64,000 nt of DNA from Caulobacter sp. FWC26. Lineage in GTDB: Bacteria; Pseudomonadota; Alphaproteobacteria; Caulobacterales; Caulobacteraceae. Below the pieces are notes generated by a model. That model searched no databases, had not been told where the DNA came from, and saw only the letters and a program-made list of their open reading frames with translations. Made by a program: the position numbers and the translations under genes. This document shows, in pieces, positions 18,952 through 28,789 of the stretch (its first letter is position 1; each line of letters starts with the position of its first letter). Where the stretch lies: positions 1,962,001 through 2,026,000 of the forward strand of contig NZ_CP033875.1 of the NCBI RefSeq assembly GCF_002742645.2, read 5' to 3'.

Positions 18952-21900
18952 GCGGCGATCAGGACAAGCCGGAGCTGGCGGAAACCGTCGCCCAGGCCGC
19001 CGAGGCGGCGGGCGAGACCGCCGTCAAGGTCGCCCGAAAGGTGGGTTGGGGCGGCGCGGTGCTGATCGCGGTCGGAATCCTGGCCGCGCTTCTGCTGGTG
19101 ATGGCGGGGGGGCTGCGGCTGGCGCCGATCACGCCGCAGGGGCGCATGTTCCTCGAAGCGCGGGCCTCCGGCCTGAAGCTAGGCCGCATCGGCAAGCTTC
19201 GCATCGAGGGGCTGTCCGGCGATATCTGGAAGGACTTCGGTGTTCGCCGCCTGACAATCTCCGACGGAAAGGGCGTCTGGCTCGAGGCTCACGACTTACG
19301 AGTCGCTTGGCGGCCTACCGAGTTGTTCGCTCGCCGCTTCCACGCCGAACGGGTCGATGCTCGCGATCTGATCGTGCTGCGTCGTCCCGACTTGGGCCCT
19401 AAAGGCAAGTCCGGCGCCGCGCCCGTCTCCGTGGATCTCGACGCCTTCGCCTTTCGCTTGCTCACGCGCCCAGCCTTCAGCGGCGCGGAGGGCGACTTCG
19501 ACGTGAAAGGCGCCTACGAGATGGCGCGGCGCGGCGGCCAGCAGGGTAAGATCGCGGTCGCCTCCCGGCTTCATGTCGGCGATTATCTCAATGTCGAGTT
19601 CGACCTGGGGCGATCCAAATCGCTGCGCCTGTTGGCCGACGCCACCGAGGCCAACGGCGGCGCGATCGCGGGGGCGCTGGGGCTGCCGGCGAACCGGGCC
19701 TTTGACCTCAAGGCCAAGGCCAATGGAACCACCAGCCGCGCGGCCTTTGATCTCGTGGCGCGGTCGGGCGCCGACACCCCCCTTGAGGCGCAGGGCGCCT
19801 GGACCGAGCAGGGCGGATCGGCGCGAGGGCGGATTGACCTTGAGGCCTCGAGGCTCACCGAGCGTCTCGCCAGGATGTTCGGCCCACGCGCGGACTTTGT
19901 CATCGAAGGCCGCAAGGCCGCTGCTGACAGCCTCTCGGCGCTGAAGATCGCCGTCAATTCAGAGAATTTGGTCCTCCGCGGCGAAGGCCTCGCCGACTTG
20001 AGCAAGCGCCGCACCGGTCCCGATGGCCTGGCTTTCACGGCGCGCGTCGGCGCCCTTAGCCGTATCGTGACGATCCCGAAGATGGGACGCGGTGACGTGA
20101 GCGGCGTGTTCCGCCTCATCGACGGCGGGTTTGTTGTCGACGGGGTGGCGGATGTCAGCGATCTGGAACTTCTGGGTTACCGGCTCAAGCGCGCCCGAGG
20201 CCCCGCCAAGGTGACCTGGGCCAAGGGCGATCTTGAGATCAAAGCGCAGGCGACAACGTCCGGTGGGGGCGGGACCGGCTTGCTGGCGGTGCTCGGCGCC
20301 AGTCCCAAGGCGACGTTCGAGGCCGAGCGGGTCAAGGGCGGACGGTTCCTGATCAAGGCCGCGCGGATCGACGCGCCAAACCTGATCGTGACGGGGAAGG
20401 GCGGTCGGGGCCTGTTGGGCGGCCTGTCGTTTGACGGCGAAATGAAGGTGGCCAGCCTGGCGCCGGTGAGGTCGGGCGCCAAAGGGTCCGTGACCGCGCG
20501 GTGGTCGGCCTCAAGCTTTGTGGGACGCCCCTGGAGCTTCACGGTCGACGGCAAGGCCGTGAATTTCGCAACGGGTTATGCTGAAATCGATCGCCTGCTG
20601 GGCGTGACGCCGCGCCTTTCGGGCAAGGCCAGTTGGAACGCTGGCGTGCTGACCGTGGCCGAGGCCAAACTGGACGGCGCCAACGCGGCGGTGAAGACGT
20701 CGGGTCGGCTGGGTGAAGGACTATCCTTGGATTTCGGCCTCGACTGGACGGCGACCGGGCCTTTCCGCGCGGGGCCGGTCGAGGTCGCGGGCAAGGCGGC
20801 CGGCGATGGGCGTATTGGCGGAACGCTATCCGCGCCGAAGGCCGATCTGAACGCCGTTTTCGATACGATTGACCTTCCCCGCTTGCCGCTGAGCAAGGCA
20901 AGGCTGTCGCTGACGTTCGCGCGTGCGGCCAACGGCACGGACGGGATGGTCACGCTACAAGGCGACAGCGCCTATGGCCCCGCGCGCGGGCGTGCGTCCT
21001 TCCGCTTCTCGCCCGGGGGCGTCGAGCTAAGCCAGGTTGATGTCGACGCCGGCGGCGCCAAGGCGCAGGGCGCGGTCTCGCTACGCGACGGACGCCCGGC
21101 CACGGCCGATTTGCGGCTGGCGATCGGCCCCGGCGCCTTCCTGCCCCAAGGTTCGGTGCAGGGTTCGGCGCGGCTCGTCGATACGCCGGGGGGCGGTTCG
21201 CCGAGCGCAACGCTGGATCTCGTTGCGGAGAATGTGACCAGCGGATCGTGGAAAGTCCGCTTAGCGCGGATCAAGGCCGATGGTCCGCTTGCGCGATTGC
21301 CGCTGTCGATCGACGCGCGCGGCGAGGCTCCTGGCGGAGCTTGGCGTCTCAGCGGCGCGGGTGACTTGGCCCAGGCTGGGAAGATCTATGATCTGACCCT
21401 CAATGCGTCTGGTCGCGTCGGGCGAACTGAACTCAAGACCCTGGAGGCCGCGCGTGTTCGCTTCGGCGACGGGCCGACCCGGGCGCGCCTTCGTCTGGCC
21501 GTCGACAAGGGGCGGGCGGATATCGACGCCGATCTTGGCGGGGCAGCTACGATGCTGAAGGCCGAACTGAGCGGCGTTACCTTGACCGCGTTCGACCCGG
21601 ATCTGGACGGTGACATCGACGGCGCGTTCAACCTTCACGGTCAGGGCGAGACACTGGCCGGGGGCTTCTCGATGCGGCTCTCCAACGCGCGGGAGCGCGG
21701 CGCCAAGATCGAGCAATCGCTGGATGCGAAGATCCAGGGGACGTTGACCGATAGCCAGCTGACGATCATCGCCGATGGCGACAACCGCCAGGGCCTCAAG
21801 GCCGAGGCTAACCTTGTGCTTCCCGTCGAGGCCTCGGCCATGCCGCTTCGTCTGGCCGTCAACAAGCGGCGAGGCGTGCAGGGGCGCTTTTCGGCGCAAG

Positions 21901-23144
21901 GTGAAATCAAGCCGCTTTGGGACTTGTTGCTGGGGCCGGAGCGCTCGCTGTCGGGCCGCATCAACCTGCAGGCAAGCCTGGGCGGCACGCTGGGCGACCC
22001 TCGCCTGATCGGTCAGGCTACGCTGGATCGCGGTGGTTTCGACGACGGACAGTCGGGACTTCGGTTGCGGAATGTGACCCTCCGCTCGGCCTTGGCCGAC
22101 AACGCCATCGACGTCAGCCAGGCGATTGGCGAGGACGGGCAGGGCGGTTCGATCTCGGGCGCGGGACGGATCAGCCTTTCGCGTGGCGGCGAGGGCAATT
22201 TCAAGCTCGACATGAAGAACTTCCGCCTGATCGACAATGATCTGGCCTCGGCGGTCGCGACGGGACAGGCCAGCGTCAACCGCTCGGCGGACGGGAAGAT
22301 CAAGCTGACGGGCGCTGTGACGCTAGATCGCGCCGACGTCTCGGCCCAGACCAAGACCCCGGCGGGCGTGGTGGCGATGGATGTCGTCGAGCGCAATCGC
22401 CCGGCGGACCTCGATCAGGGCCTTCAGCGCCGTCCGACGACCGGCGGAATGATCTTGGATCTGGACCTCAAGGCGCCGCGACGCATCTTCGTGCGAGGCC
22501 GCGGGCTCGATGTGGAGCTATCGCTGGACGCGCACGTCGGCGGCACATCGCTGGCCCCGCAACTCAGCGGCGTCGCCAGGATGGTGCGGGGCGAGTACGA
22601 CTTCGCCGGCAAGCGGTTCGAGTTCGATGATGACGGCGTGGTCTATCTTTCGACCCAGCTCGATCAAATCCGGCTCAATCTCTCGGCGACCCGCCAAGAC
22701 GCCGCGCTAACCGCCGTGGTCCGGATCCTGGGCACGGCGGCCAAGCCGGAGATCACGCTGACGTCCAAGCCGGAGCTGCCCAGCGACGAGGTGCTCAGCC
22801 AGGTGCTGTTCGGCGCCTCGGCCGCACAGTTGTCGCCGATCGAAGCTGCTCAACTGGCCTCGGCTCTGGCCGCGCTCGCGGGTGGCGGCGGTTTCGATGT
22901 CATCGGCAATCTGCGGAGCTTCGCGCGGCTGGACCGGCTCGCCTTCGCCGAGAGCGCCACCGGGATGACCGTGGCCGGCGGCAAGTATGTCACTGACGAT
23001 GTCTATGTTGAAATCATCGGCGGGGGCCGCGAAGGTCCTGCGGCGCAGGTCGAGTGGCGGATTCGCCGGACGTTGTCTCTGGTCTCCCGCATTGGCGGTC
23101 AGAACGACGCAAAGCTTTCCGTTCGCTGGCGAAAGGACTATTAA
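18948..23144 (+). CDS. tamB: Translocation/assembly module protein TamB
   Basis: A 1398-residue AsmA-like bridge between inner membrane and TamA. A TTG start overlaps the tamA stop (TTGA). One N-terminal transmembrane anchor (GGAVLIAVGILAALLLVMAGG, about residues 34-54) is followed by a very long repetitive beta-rich periplasmic part. The C-terminal DUF490 domain contains GGMILDLDLKAPRRIFVRGRGLDVEL, GVARMVRGEYDFAGKRFEFDDDGVVYL and ILGTAAKPEITLTSKPELPSDEVLSQVLFG, and the protein ends in RWRKDY. The order tamA-tamB and the overlap are typical. Confidence 0.94.
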   Translation: MSGDQDKPELAETVAQAAEAAGETAVKVARKVGWGGAVLIAVGILAALLLVMAGGLRLAPITPQGRMFLEARASGLKLGRIGKLRIEGLSGDIWKDFGVRRLTISDGKGVWLEAHDLRVAWRPTELFARRFHAERVDARDLIVLRRPDLGPKGKSGAAPVSVDLDAFAFRLLTRPAFSGAEGDFDVKGAYEMARRGGQQGKIAVASRLHVGDYLNVEFDLGRSKSLRLLADATEANGGAIAGALGLPANRAFDLKAKANGTTSRAAFDLVARSGADTPLEAQGAWTEQGGSARGRIDLEASRLTERLARMFGPRADFVIEGRKAAADSLSALKIAVNSENLVLRGEGLADLSKRRTGPDGLAFTARVGALSRIVTIPKMGRGDVSGVFRLIDGGFVVDGVADVSDLELLGYRLKRARGPAKVTWAKGDLEIKAQATTSGGGGTGLLAVLGASPKATFEAERVKGGRFLIKAARIDAPNLIVTGKGGRGLLGGLSFDGEMKVASLAPVRSGAKGSVTARWSASSFVGRPWSFTVDGKAVNFATGYAEIDRLLGVTPRLSGKASWNAGVLTVAEAKLDGANAAVKTSGRLGEGLSLDFGLDWTATGPFRAGPVEVAGKAAGDGRIGGTLSAPKADLNAVFDTIDLPRLPLSKARLSLTFARAANGTDGMVTLQGDSAYGPARGRASFRFSPGGVELSQVDVDAGGAKAQGAVSLRDGRPATADLRLAIGPGAFLPQGSVQGSARLVDTPGGGSPSATLDLVAENVTSGSWKVRLARIKADGPLARLPLSIDARGEAPGGAWRLSGAGDLAQAGKIYDLTLNASGRVGRTELKTLEAARVRFGDGPTRARLRLAVDKGRADIDADLGGAATMLKAELSGVTLTAFDPDLDGDIDGAFNLHGQGETLAGGFSMRLSNARERGAKIEQSLDAKIQGTLTDSQLTIIADGDNRQGLKAEANLVLPVEASAMPLRLAVNKRRGVQGRFSAQGEIKPLWDLLLGPERSLSGRINLQASLGGTLGDPRLIGQATLDRGGFDDGQSGLRLRNVTLRSALADNAIDVSQAIGEDGQGGSISGAGRISLSRGGEGNFKLDMKNFRLIDNDLASAVATGQASVNRSADGKIKLTGAVTLDRADVSAQTKTPAGVVAMDVVERNRPADLDQGLQRRPTTGGMILDLDLKAPRRIFVRGRGLDVELSLDAHVGGTSLAPQLSGVARMVRGEYDFAGKRFEFDDDGVVYLSTQLDQIRLNLSATRQDAALTAVVRILGTAAKPEITLTSKPELPSDEVLSQVLFGASAAQLSPIEAAQLASALAALAGGGGFDVIGNLRSFARLDRLAFAESATGMTVAGGKYVTDDVYVEIIGGGREGPAAQVEWRIRRTLSLVSRIGGQNDAKLSVRWRKDY

Positions 23145-23171
23145 GCACGCAAGGCTGTTGCGCGGGCGCCC

Positions 23172-23230
23172 GGTTACCTCGTCTGAGGTAAGTACGATTT
23201 GCCCGCGGCCCTTGGTTATCTTGACTGAGG
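23172..23230 (+). promoter_or_regulatory. Tandem operator-like repeats upstream of the ast operon
   Basis: Two 17-base copies of GGTTAYCTYGWCTGAGG start at 23172 and 23214, 42 bases apart (four helical turns). The first copy is part of a perfect 7-4-7 inverted repeat, TTACCTC-GTCT-GAGGTAA (23174-23191); the second keeps only the left half of the symmetry. They fill the 101-bp gap before the M20/ast operon, which suggests a repressor or activator site controlling arginine catabolism. The binding protein is unknown. Confidence 0.55.
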
Positions 23231-23245
23231 GAGGGACGGCCTTTC

Positions 23246-24490
23246 ATGCTTCTCACATCTGACGATCGCGACGTTCTGGAAGCTATTGCGCGAGATGGCG
23301 GCCGCATCGTCGATCGCGCGGTCGACTGGTGCGCGGTGAACTCCGGAAGCCGCAACCTGGAAGGGCTGGAGCGTCAAAGGCGGATCTTGCTCGACGCGGC
23401 CGCGAGCCTGCCGACCGCGCCGGTCGAAATCCCGTTGGCCGCCTCCCGAGAGATCGACGCCAGCGGCCGTGAGGTTGAGTTCCCCCATCCGCCCTCCGTG
23501 GCGGTGATCGTGCGACCCGAGGCGCCGGTTCAGGTCATTCTGACGGGCCACTACGACACGGTGTATCCAGAGAGCAGCCCGTTCCAGGTGGTTCGAACCC
23601 GACCGGACGGCGCGCTGCATGGCCCGGGCATCGCCGATATGAAGGGCGGGATCTCGGTGATGCTAGCGGCGCTGGAGGCCTTCGAGGCCCATCCTCTGGC
23701 TGGCAACGTCGGCTACCGCGTCCTTCTTTCTCCCGACGAGGAGATCGGTTCGATCGCTTCGGGACCCGTCCTGTCCGAGTTCGCGCGACTGGGGCATGTC
23801 GGCCTCACCTACGAGCCTGCGTTGGCGGACGGGGCCTTGGCCGCCGCGCGCAAGGGCTCGGGCAATTTTCACATCGTCATCCACGGGCGCGCGGCGCATG
23901 CCGGGCGCGATTTCGCGGCGGGCCGCAATGCCGTGATCGGCGCGGCCCGCGTCGCCGAGAAACTTCATGCTTTGAACGGCTTGCGCGACGGTCTTACAGT
24001 GAATGTGGCGCGGATCGATGGCGGCGCGCCCCTGAACATGGTCCCCGATGTCGCCGTCGTGCGGTTCAATGTCCGTTTTCCCGAGGCTGAAGCCGCAGCT
24101 TGGTTCCAGGCCGAAGTCGCTCGGATCGTGAGCGAAATCGACCCCGAGCTCCACGCGCATCTGCACGGCTTGATCACGCGGGGCGCCAAGCCATTCAACG
24201 TCGCCCAGCAAAAGCTGTTCGAAGCGGTTAAAGCGGCCGGCGCGCTCCTAGGTCAGGACATCACCTGGAAACCCTCGGGCGGGGTCTGCGAAGGCAACAA
24301 CCTGTTCGCCTCCGGCCTGCCCAACGTCGACACCCTGGGGGTGCGCGGCGGCGATATCCACAGCGAGGCCGAGCACGCTTGGCCCGAAAGCTTCGTCGAG
24401 CGCGCCCAGCTCTCGGCGACGATCATGATGAAGCTGGCCAGCGGCGAGATCGACGCCAGAGCGATCCGCGCGGCCATGGAGAATGCGTGA
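23246..24490 (+). CDS. M20/CPG2-family metallopeptidase (possible succinyl- or acyl-amino-acid hydrolase)
   Basis: The 414-residue protein is an M20 dizinc hydrolase. Metal and catalytic motifs are GHYDTVY (His102, Asp104), GPGIADMKGG (bridging Asp131), SPDEEIGS (general base Glu and metal Glu) and a C-terminal HSEAEHAWPES (last His ligand). A dimerisation domain insert follows AAHAGRDFAAGRNAV. It is the first gene of the ast operon, where a succinylglutamate desuccinylase (AstE) would be expected but is absent. I infer, without proof, that it supplies that step or another N-acyl hydrolysis. astA begins right after its stop. Confidence 0.85.
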   Translation: MLLTSDDRDVLEAIARDGGRIVDRAVDWCAVNSGSRNLEGLERQRRILLDAAASLPTAPVEIPLAASREIDASGREVEFPHPPSVAVIVRPEAPVQVILTGHYDTVYPESSPFQVVRTRPDGALHGPGIADMKGGISVMLAALEAFEAHPLAGNVGYRVLLSPDEEIGSIASGPVLSEFARLGHVGLTYEPALADGALAAARKGSGNFHIVIHGRAAHAGRDFAAGRNAVIGAARVAEKLHALNGLRDGLTVNVARIDGGAPLNMVPDVAVVRFNVRFPEAEAAAWFQAEVARIVSEIDPELHAHLHGLITRGAKPFNVAQQKLFEAVKAAGALLGQDITWKPSGGVCEGNNLFASGLPNVDTLGVRGGDIHSEAEHAWPESFVERAQLSATIMMKLASGEIDARAIRAAMENA

Positions 24491-25495
24491 ATGCTAGTCG
24501 TCCGTCCTGCGGGATCCGCAGACTTCGAAGCCTTGATGGAATTGGCCATCCTTTCCGGGCGCGGGTTCACCAGCCTGCCCGAGGACGAGCACACCCTGCG
24601 CACGCGCCTGGACCTGTCGGAAGCCAGCTTCGCGGCCGGAGTTGCTCCCCCCGAGGCCTGGTACACCCTGATGCTGGAGGACCTCGAAACCGGGAGCGTC
24701 GAGGGGGTCGCGGGCGTCAAAGCCGGCGTGGGCCTCAAGCGGCCCTTCTTTTCCTTCCGTGTCGTGACCCTCGCTCAGTCCTCGCCGACCTTGGAGATGC
24801 GCTTCGATCACAAGGCGCTGGTCCTGGTAAACGAGTGTGCGGGCTGGTCCGAGGTCGGATCGCTGTTCCTCCGCCCCGAGAAACGTAAGGGCGGCGCTGG
24901 TCGGCTGCTGGCCCAGTCGCGCTACATGCTGATCGGCATCGAGCCGCAGCGCTTCGCCGAGATGGTGCTGGCCGAACTGCGGGGTTGGTTCGACGAGGAC
25001 GGCCGCTGCCCCTTCTGGGAGCACGTCTCGCACAAGTTCTTCCGACTGGATTTTGATCAGGCCGATCTGATGAGCGCCTCGACTGATGGCCAGTTCATTC
25101 TAGACCTCGCGCCGCGCCATCCCATCTACACCGAGCTGCTCCCCGAAGAGGCGCGCGACGTGATCGGTCGCGTCCATCGTGACGGCGAGGCGGCACGTGC
25201 GATGCTGGAGCGCGAAGGCTTCCGTTACCAGGGCCTGGTCGATCTGTTCGACGCCGGGCCCACGGTGGCCTGTCCGCGAGACGACATCCGAACCGTGCGC
25301 GACGCCAAGCGTCTACGCGTGAAGGCCGGCGAGGACGCCTTTGGCGAAGAGGCGCTGATCTCCACGGGGGAGGTCGCCCGGTTCCGCGCGGTGCGTGCGC
25401 CGGTGCTGATCGACGGCGAGACGGCGATCCTTGGGCGCGACGCGATGGACGCCTTGGGCGTGAGCGAAGGCGAAGTGGTGCGGGTGAAGGCATGA
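24491..25495 (+). CDS. astA: Arginine N-succinyltransferase
   Basis: AstA starts the AST pathway by succinylating arginine with succinyl-CoA. The 334-residue protein opens MLVVRPAGSADFEALMELA and shows the family segments GFTSLPEDEHTLRTRL, EVGSLFLRPEKRKGGAGRLLAQSRYML, DEDGRCPFWEHVSHKFFRLDFDQAD and LLPEEARDVIGRVHRDGEAA. The ATG directly abuts the M20 stop and the end overlaps astD by 4 bases. Confidence 0.95.
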   Translation: MLVVRPAGSADFEALMELAILSGRGFTSLPEDEHTLRTRLDLSEASFAAGVAPPEAWYTLMLEDLETGSVEGVAGVKAGVGLKRPFFSFRVVTLAQSSPTLEMRFDHKALVLVNECAGWSEVGSLFLRPEKRKGGAGRLLAQSRYMLIGIEPQRFAEMVLAELRGWFDEDGRCPFWEHVSHKFFRLDFDQADLMSASTDGQFILDLAPRHPIYTELLPEEARDVIGRVHRDGEAARAMLEREGFRYQGLVDLFDAGPTVACPRDDIRTVRDAKRLRVKAGEDAFGEEALISTGEVARFRAVRAPVLIDGETAILGRDAMDALGVSEGEVVRVKA

Positions 25496-26949
25496 GCGGC
25501 GAATTGTTCATCGACGGCAAATGGCGCGCCGGGCAAGGCGCGGCCCTGGTGTCTACGGACCCGGCGACGGGCGAGACGGTCTGGCGCGGCGCGACAGCGA
25601 CCGGCGGTGATGTCACCGAGGCGGTCGAGGCGGCGCGCAAGGCTTTCCCGGACTGGGCCGACCGTCCGCGCGAGGAGCGGATCGCCATTCTGCGCCGCTA
25701 TAAGGATATCCTGATCGAGCGCACGGCGGCCTATGCCGAGGCCTTGAGCCGGGAGACGGGCAAGGCGCTCTGGGAGACCAAGGCCGAGCTCGCCTCGATG
25801 GCCGGCAAGGTCGACCTGTCGATCCGCGCCTATGACGAGCGCACCGGCGTCACGGAGAACGCAATGCCGTTCGGACACGCGGTGTTGCGTCACCGCGCCC
25901 ACGGCGTGATGGCCGTGCTCGGCCCGTTCAACTTTCCAGGCCACCTGCCCAACGGCCACATCGTGCCCGCGCTGCTGGCCGGCGATACGGTGGTGTTCAA
26001 GCCCTCGGAGGAAACGCCCCTGGCGGGTCAGTTGCTGGTCGAGGCCCTTGAGGCCGCCGGCGTGCCGGAGGGAGTCGTCAATCTTGTCCAGGGCGGACGC
26101 GAGACCGGTCAGGCGCTGATCGCCCAGGAGATCGATGGCCTGCTGTTCACGGGCTCGGCTGCGGCCGGGGCCTATTTCCGCCGCTACTTCGCCGACCGGC
26201 CAGACGTCATCCTGGCGCTGGAGCTAGGCGGCAACAACCCGCTGGTGGTCTGGAGCGCCGACGATGCGCCTGAGGCCGTAGCGGCCCTGGTCGTTCAATC
26301 GGCCTTCATCACCACTGGCCAGCGGTGCTCGTGCGCACGCCGACTGATCGTGCCGGACGACGCTTCGGGCCGGGCGGTGATCGAGGCGACGGCGGCTCTG
26401 GTCGAGCGGCTGACGATCGGCGCCTGGAACAGCCCCAGCGAGCCGTTTATGGGGCCGCTGATCTCCGCGCGCGCCGCCAGGGCCGCGCGTGACGTCGCAG
26501 CGGCGACGAGCGGCGATACGATCCTGCCCCTCGAGGGCGTGGCGGGGCTGGGTGAGGCGTTCCTGAAACCGGGAATGATCGACGTCACAGGCGTCGAGAC
26601 GCCCGACGAAGAGCTGTTCGCGCCGCTGCTGCAAGTGCGCCGGGTCTCGAACTTCGACGAGGCGATGACCGCCGCGAACGCCACGCGCTACGGCCTTTCG
26701 GCTGGCCTTATCTCTAATGATTCAACGCTCTGGAAAAAATTTCTCAACCGAATTCGCGCCGGCGTGGTCAACTGGAACCGGCCGACCACCGGAGCGGCGG
26801 GGTCGATGCCGTTCGGCGGTCTGGGCGCCTCCGGCAACCATCGGCCCAGCGCCTATTACGCGGCCGACTACTGCGCCTATCCGGTCGCCAGTTTTGAAGC
26901 TCCGGAAGTGGCCGATACCTTCAAGGATATCAGAGGTCTGAAGGGATGA
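25492..26949 (+). CDS. astD: Succinylglutamate-semialdehyde dehydrogenase
   Basis: AstD oxidises N-succinylglutamate semialdehyde with NAD+. It is a 485-residue aldehyde dehydrogenase with GPFNFPGHLPNGHIVPALLAGD, FKPSEETPL, FTGSAAAG, LELGGNNPLVV (general-base Glu) and FITTGQRCSCARR (catalytic Cys), the last being the AstD variant of the ALDH cysteine motif. It overlaps astA upstream and astB downstream, each by 4 bases. Confidence 0.95.
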   Translation: MSGELFIDGKWRAGQGAALVSTDPATGETVWRGATATGGDVTEAVEAARKAFPDWADRPREERIAILRRYKDILIERTAAYAEALSRETGKALWETKAELASMAGKVDLSIRAYDERTGVTENAMPFGHAVLRHRAHGVMAVLGPFNFPGHLPNGHIVPALLAGDTVVFKPSEETPLAGQLLVEALEAAGVPEGVVNLVQGGRETGQALIAQEIDGLLFTGSAAAGAYFRRYFADRPDVILALELGGNNPLVVWSADDAPEAVAALVVQSAFITTGQRCSCARRLIVPDDASGRAVIEATAALVERLTIGAWNSPSEPFMGPLISARAARAARDVAAATSGDTILPLEGVAGLGEAFLKPGMIDVTGVETPDEELFAPLLQVRRVSNFDEAMTAANATRYGLSAGLISNDSTLWKKFLNRIRAGVVNWNRPTTGAAGSMPFGGLGASGNHRPSAYYAADYCAYPVASFEAPEVADTFKDIRGLKG

Positions 26950-28286
26950 CCTTAGCCTTCGAAGCCAACTGTGATGGCCTCGTCGGGCCGACCCATTCTT
27001 ATGTCGGTCTTTCGCCTGGCAACCTTGCCAGCACCCGCAACGCCGGCGAGGTGTCCAATCCGCGCGGCGCGGCGCTGGAGGGGCTGTCCAAGATGCGGCG
27101 ACTGGCCGACCTGGGCCTGCCGCAGTTCGTGTTGCCGCCGCATGAGAGACCTGCTCTAAGCCTCTTGAAGCAGCTCGGTTTTTCGGGCTCGGAGGAAAAT
27201 ATTCTCGCGTCCGCCTGGAAGGACGCGCCGGCTCTGGCGGCGGCGGCTTGCTCGGCCTCGCCGATGTGGGCTGCTAACGCCGCGACGGTCACGCCCAGCG
27301 CCGACACAGCCGACGGGCGGGTTCATTTCACGCCCGCCAACCTGCTGACCAATCTGCATCGCAGTCTGGAAGGCCCCCAGACTGCGCGGTCATTGAAACG
27401 GCTCTTTCCGGACGAGACGCTGTTCGCCGTCCACGATCCGTTGCCGGCGCAGCCCCACTTCGCCGACGAGGGCGCGGCCAACCACGTTCGTCTCTGCGCC
27501 GATCACGGCGCTGCGGGCGTCAACCTTTTCGTCTGGGGGCGCGAGGCCTGGGGCCATTGGGATGGCCGCTTCCCCGCCCGCCAGACCAGGGAAGCGTTCG
27601 AAGCGATACAGCGTCGGCACGACGCGGCGCGGGCGGTGTTCCCTCAGCAGGGGAAGTCGGCGATCGAGGGCGGCGCCTTCCATAACGACGTCGTCTGCGT
27701 AGGAACGCGCGAGTGCCTGTTCTTCCACGAGCGGGCGTTCGAAGATCGGGCCGCGATGGAGCGCGATGTCAGGATGGCGGCCGCTGGGCTTTTCGAGCCG
27801 GTCTTTGTCGAGGTGTCGGAAGCCGACTTGCCGATGGCCGACCTCGTCGCCAGCTATCTCTTTAACTCGCAGCTGCTGGTCGTTCCAGGTGAGGATAGGC
27901 TGGTGCTGCTGGCGCCGGCGGAGACGCGGGACAACCCGCGCGCCCACGCCGTGGCTGAGGGACTAGCGACGTCGAACGGGCCCATCGGCCGGGTCGAGTA
28001 CGTCGATGTCCGCCAGAGCATGCGCAATGGAGGCGGTCCGGCTTGCCTGCGTCTGCGTGTCGTACTGACAGAGGCCGAGTTGGCGGCGGCGAACGCGTCG
28101 CAACGCTTTACGCCTGCGCTTGAGACTACGCTGACCGACTGGATCAGCCGTCGATATCGCGACCGCCTGGCGCCTGCTGACCTGTCCGACCCGAGACTCC
28201 TGACCGAGAGCCGTGAAGCGCTTGACGAGTTGACCCAGATCCTGGGTCTGGGCGGCGATTTCTATCCCTTCCAGAGGATGGCATGA
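26946..28286 (+). CDS. astB: N-succinylarginine dihydrolase
   Basis: AstB hydrolyses N2-succinylarginine to succinylornithine, CO2 and two ammonia. The 446-residue length is normal. Recognisable parts are EANCDGLVGPTHSYVGLSPGNLAS, EGGAFHNDVVCVGT (active-site His region), YLFNSQLL and SMRNGGGPACLRLRV (nucleophilic Cys). It overlaps astD and the following acetyltransferase by 4 bases each. AstC, the succinylornithine aminotransferase, is not in this operon. Confidence 0.95.
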   Translation: MTLAFEANCDGLVGPTHSYVGLSPGNLASTRNAGEVSNPRGAALEGLSKMRRLADLGLPQFVLPPHERPALSLLKQLGFSGSEENILASAWKDAPALAAAACSASPMWAANAATVTPSADTADGRVHFTPANLLTNLHRSLEGPQTARSLKRLFPDETLFAVHDPLPAQPHFADEGAANHVRLCADHGAAGVNLFVWGREAWGHWDGRFPARQTREAFEAIQRRHDAARAVFPQQGKSAIEGGAFHNDVVCVGTRECLFFHERAFEDRAAMERDVRMAAAGLFEPVFVEVSEADLPMADLVASYLFNSQLLVVPGEDRLVLLAPAETRDNPRAHAVAEGLATSNGPIGRVEYVDVRQSMRNGGGPACLRLRVVLTEAELAAANASQRFTPALETTLTDWISRRYRDRLAPADLSDPRLLTESREALDELTQILGLGGDFYPFQRMA

Positions 28287-28789
28287 GCATCACGGTTCGT
28301 CGCGCCACAGTCGCCGATCGCGACGCGATCTTGGCCGTGCATCGCGCTGCGGCCGTGACGCCCGGCGCCTTGGCCCGTACGCCCGAGGAGGTGACGCCAG
28401 CCTATGCCGAGGCCGCCATCGCCGCCGATGTGTGTCTCGTCGCGGTTGATGCGGACGGAACCGTTTGCGGCGAGATCCATGCGAAGCGGGAGACGATCGC
28501 GCTTTTCGCCCATGTGCTGGGCGGTCTTACAGTCGCTGTGCGCCCCGACTACCAGGGACGTGGGGTGGGGTCGAAGCTGTTCGAGATGTTGATCGCCTGG
28601 GCGCGCTCGGCGGAGCCTGAGGTCGTGCGGATTGAACTGGCGGCCGGCGCGGGCAATCCGGGTGCGGTTCGCCTGTATGAACGGTTGGGCTTTCGTCACG
28701 AAGGTCGCCAGCGTGCGCGCGGGCGGTTGCCCGACGGTCGCTTTGAGGACGACATCCTGATGGGTCTGTTGCTGCGCGAGGTCGATTAG
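28283..28789 (+). CDS. GNAT-family N-acetyltransferase
   Basis: A 168-residue acyl-CoA-dependent acetyltransferase. The fold signature appears as VRPDYQGRGVGSKLFEMLIAWARS (motif A, the CoA pyrophosphate loop QGRGVG) and GNPGAVRLYERLGFRHEGRQRARGRLPDGRFEDDILMGL (motif B). As the last gene of the ast operon (4-base overlap with astB) it probably acts on an amino acid or its derivative, but the substrate cannot be told from sequence. It converges on the LytTR gene with a 4-base overlap. Confidence 0.85.
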   Translation: MSITVRRATVADRDAILAVHRAAAVTPGALARTPEEVTPAYAEAAIAADVCLVAVDADGTVCGEIHAKRETIALFAHVLGGLTVAVRPDYQGRGVGSKLFEMLIAWARSAEPEVVRIELAAGAGNPGAVRLYERLGFRHEGRQRARGRLPDGRFEDDILMGLLLREVD

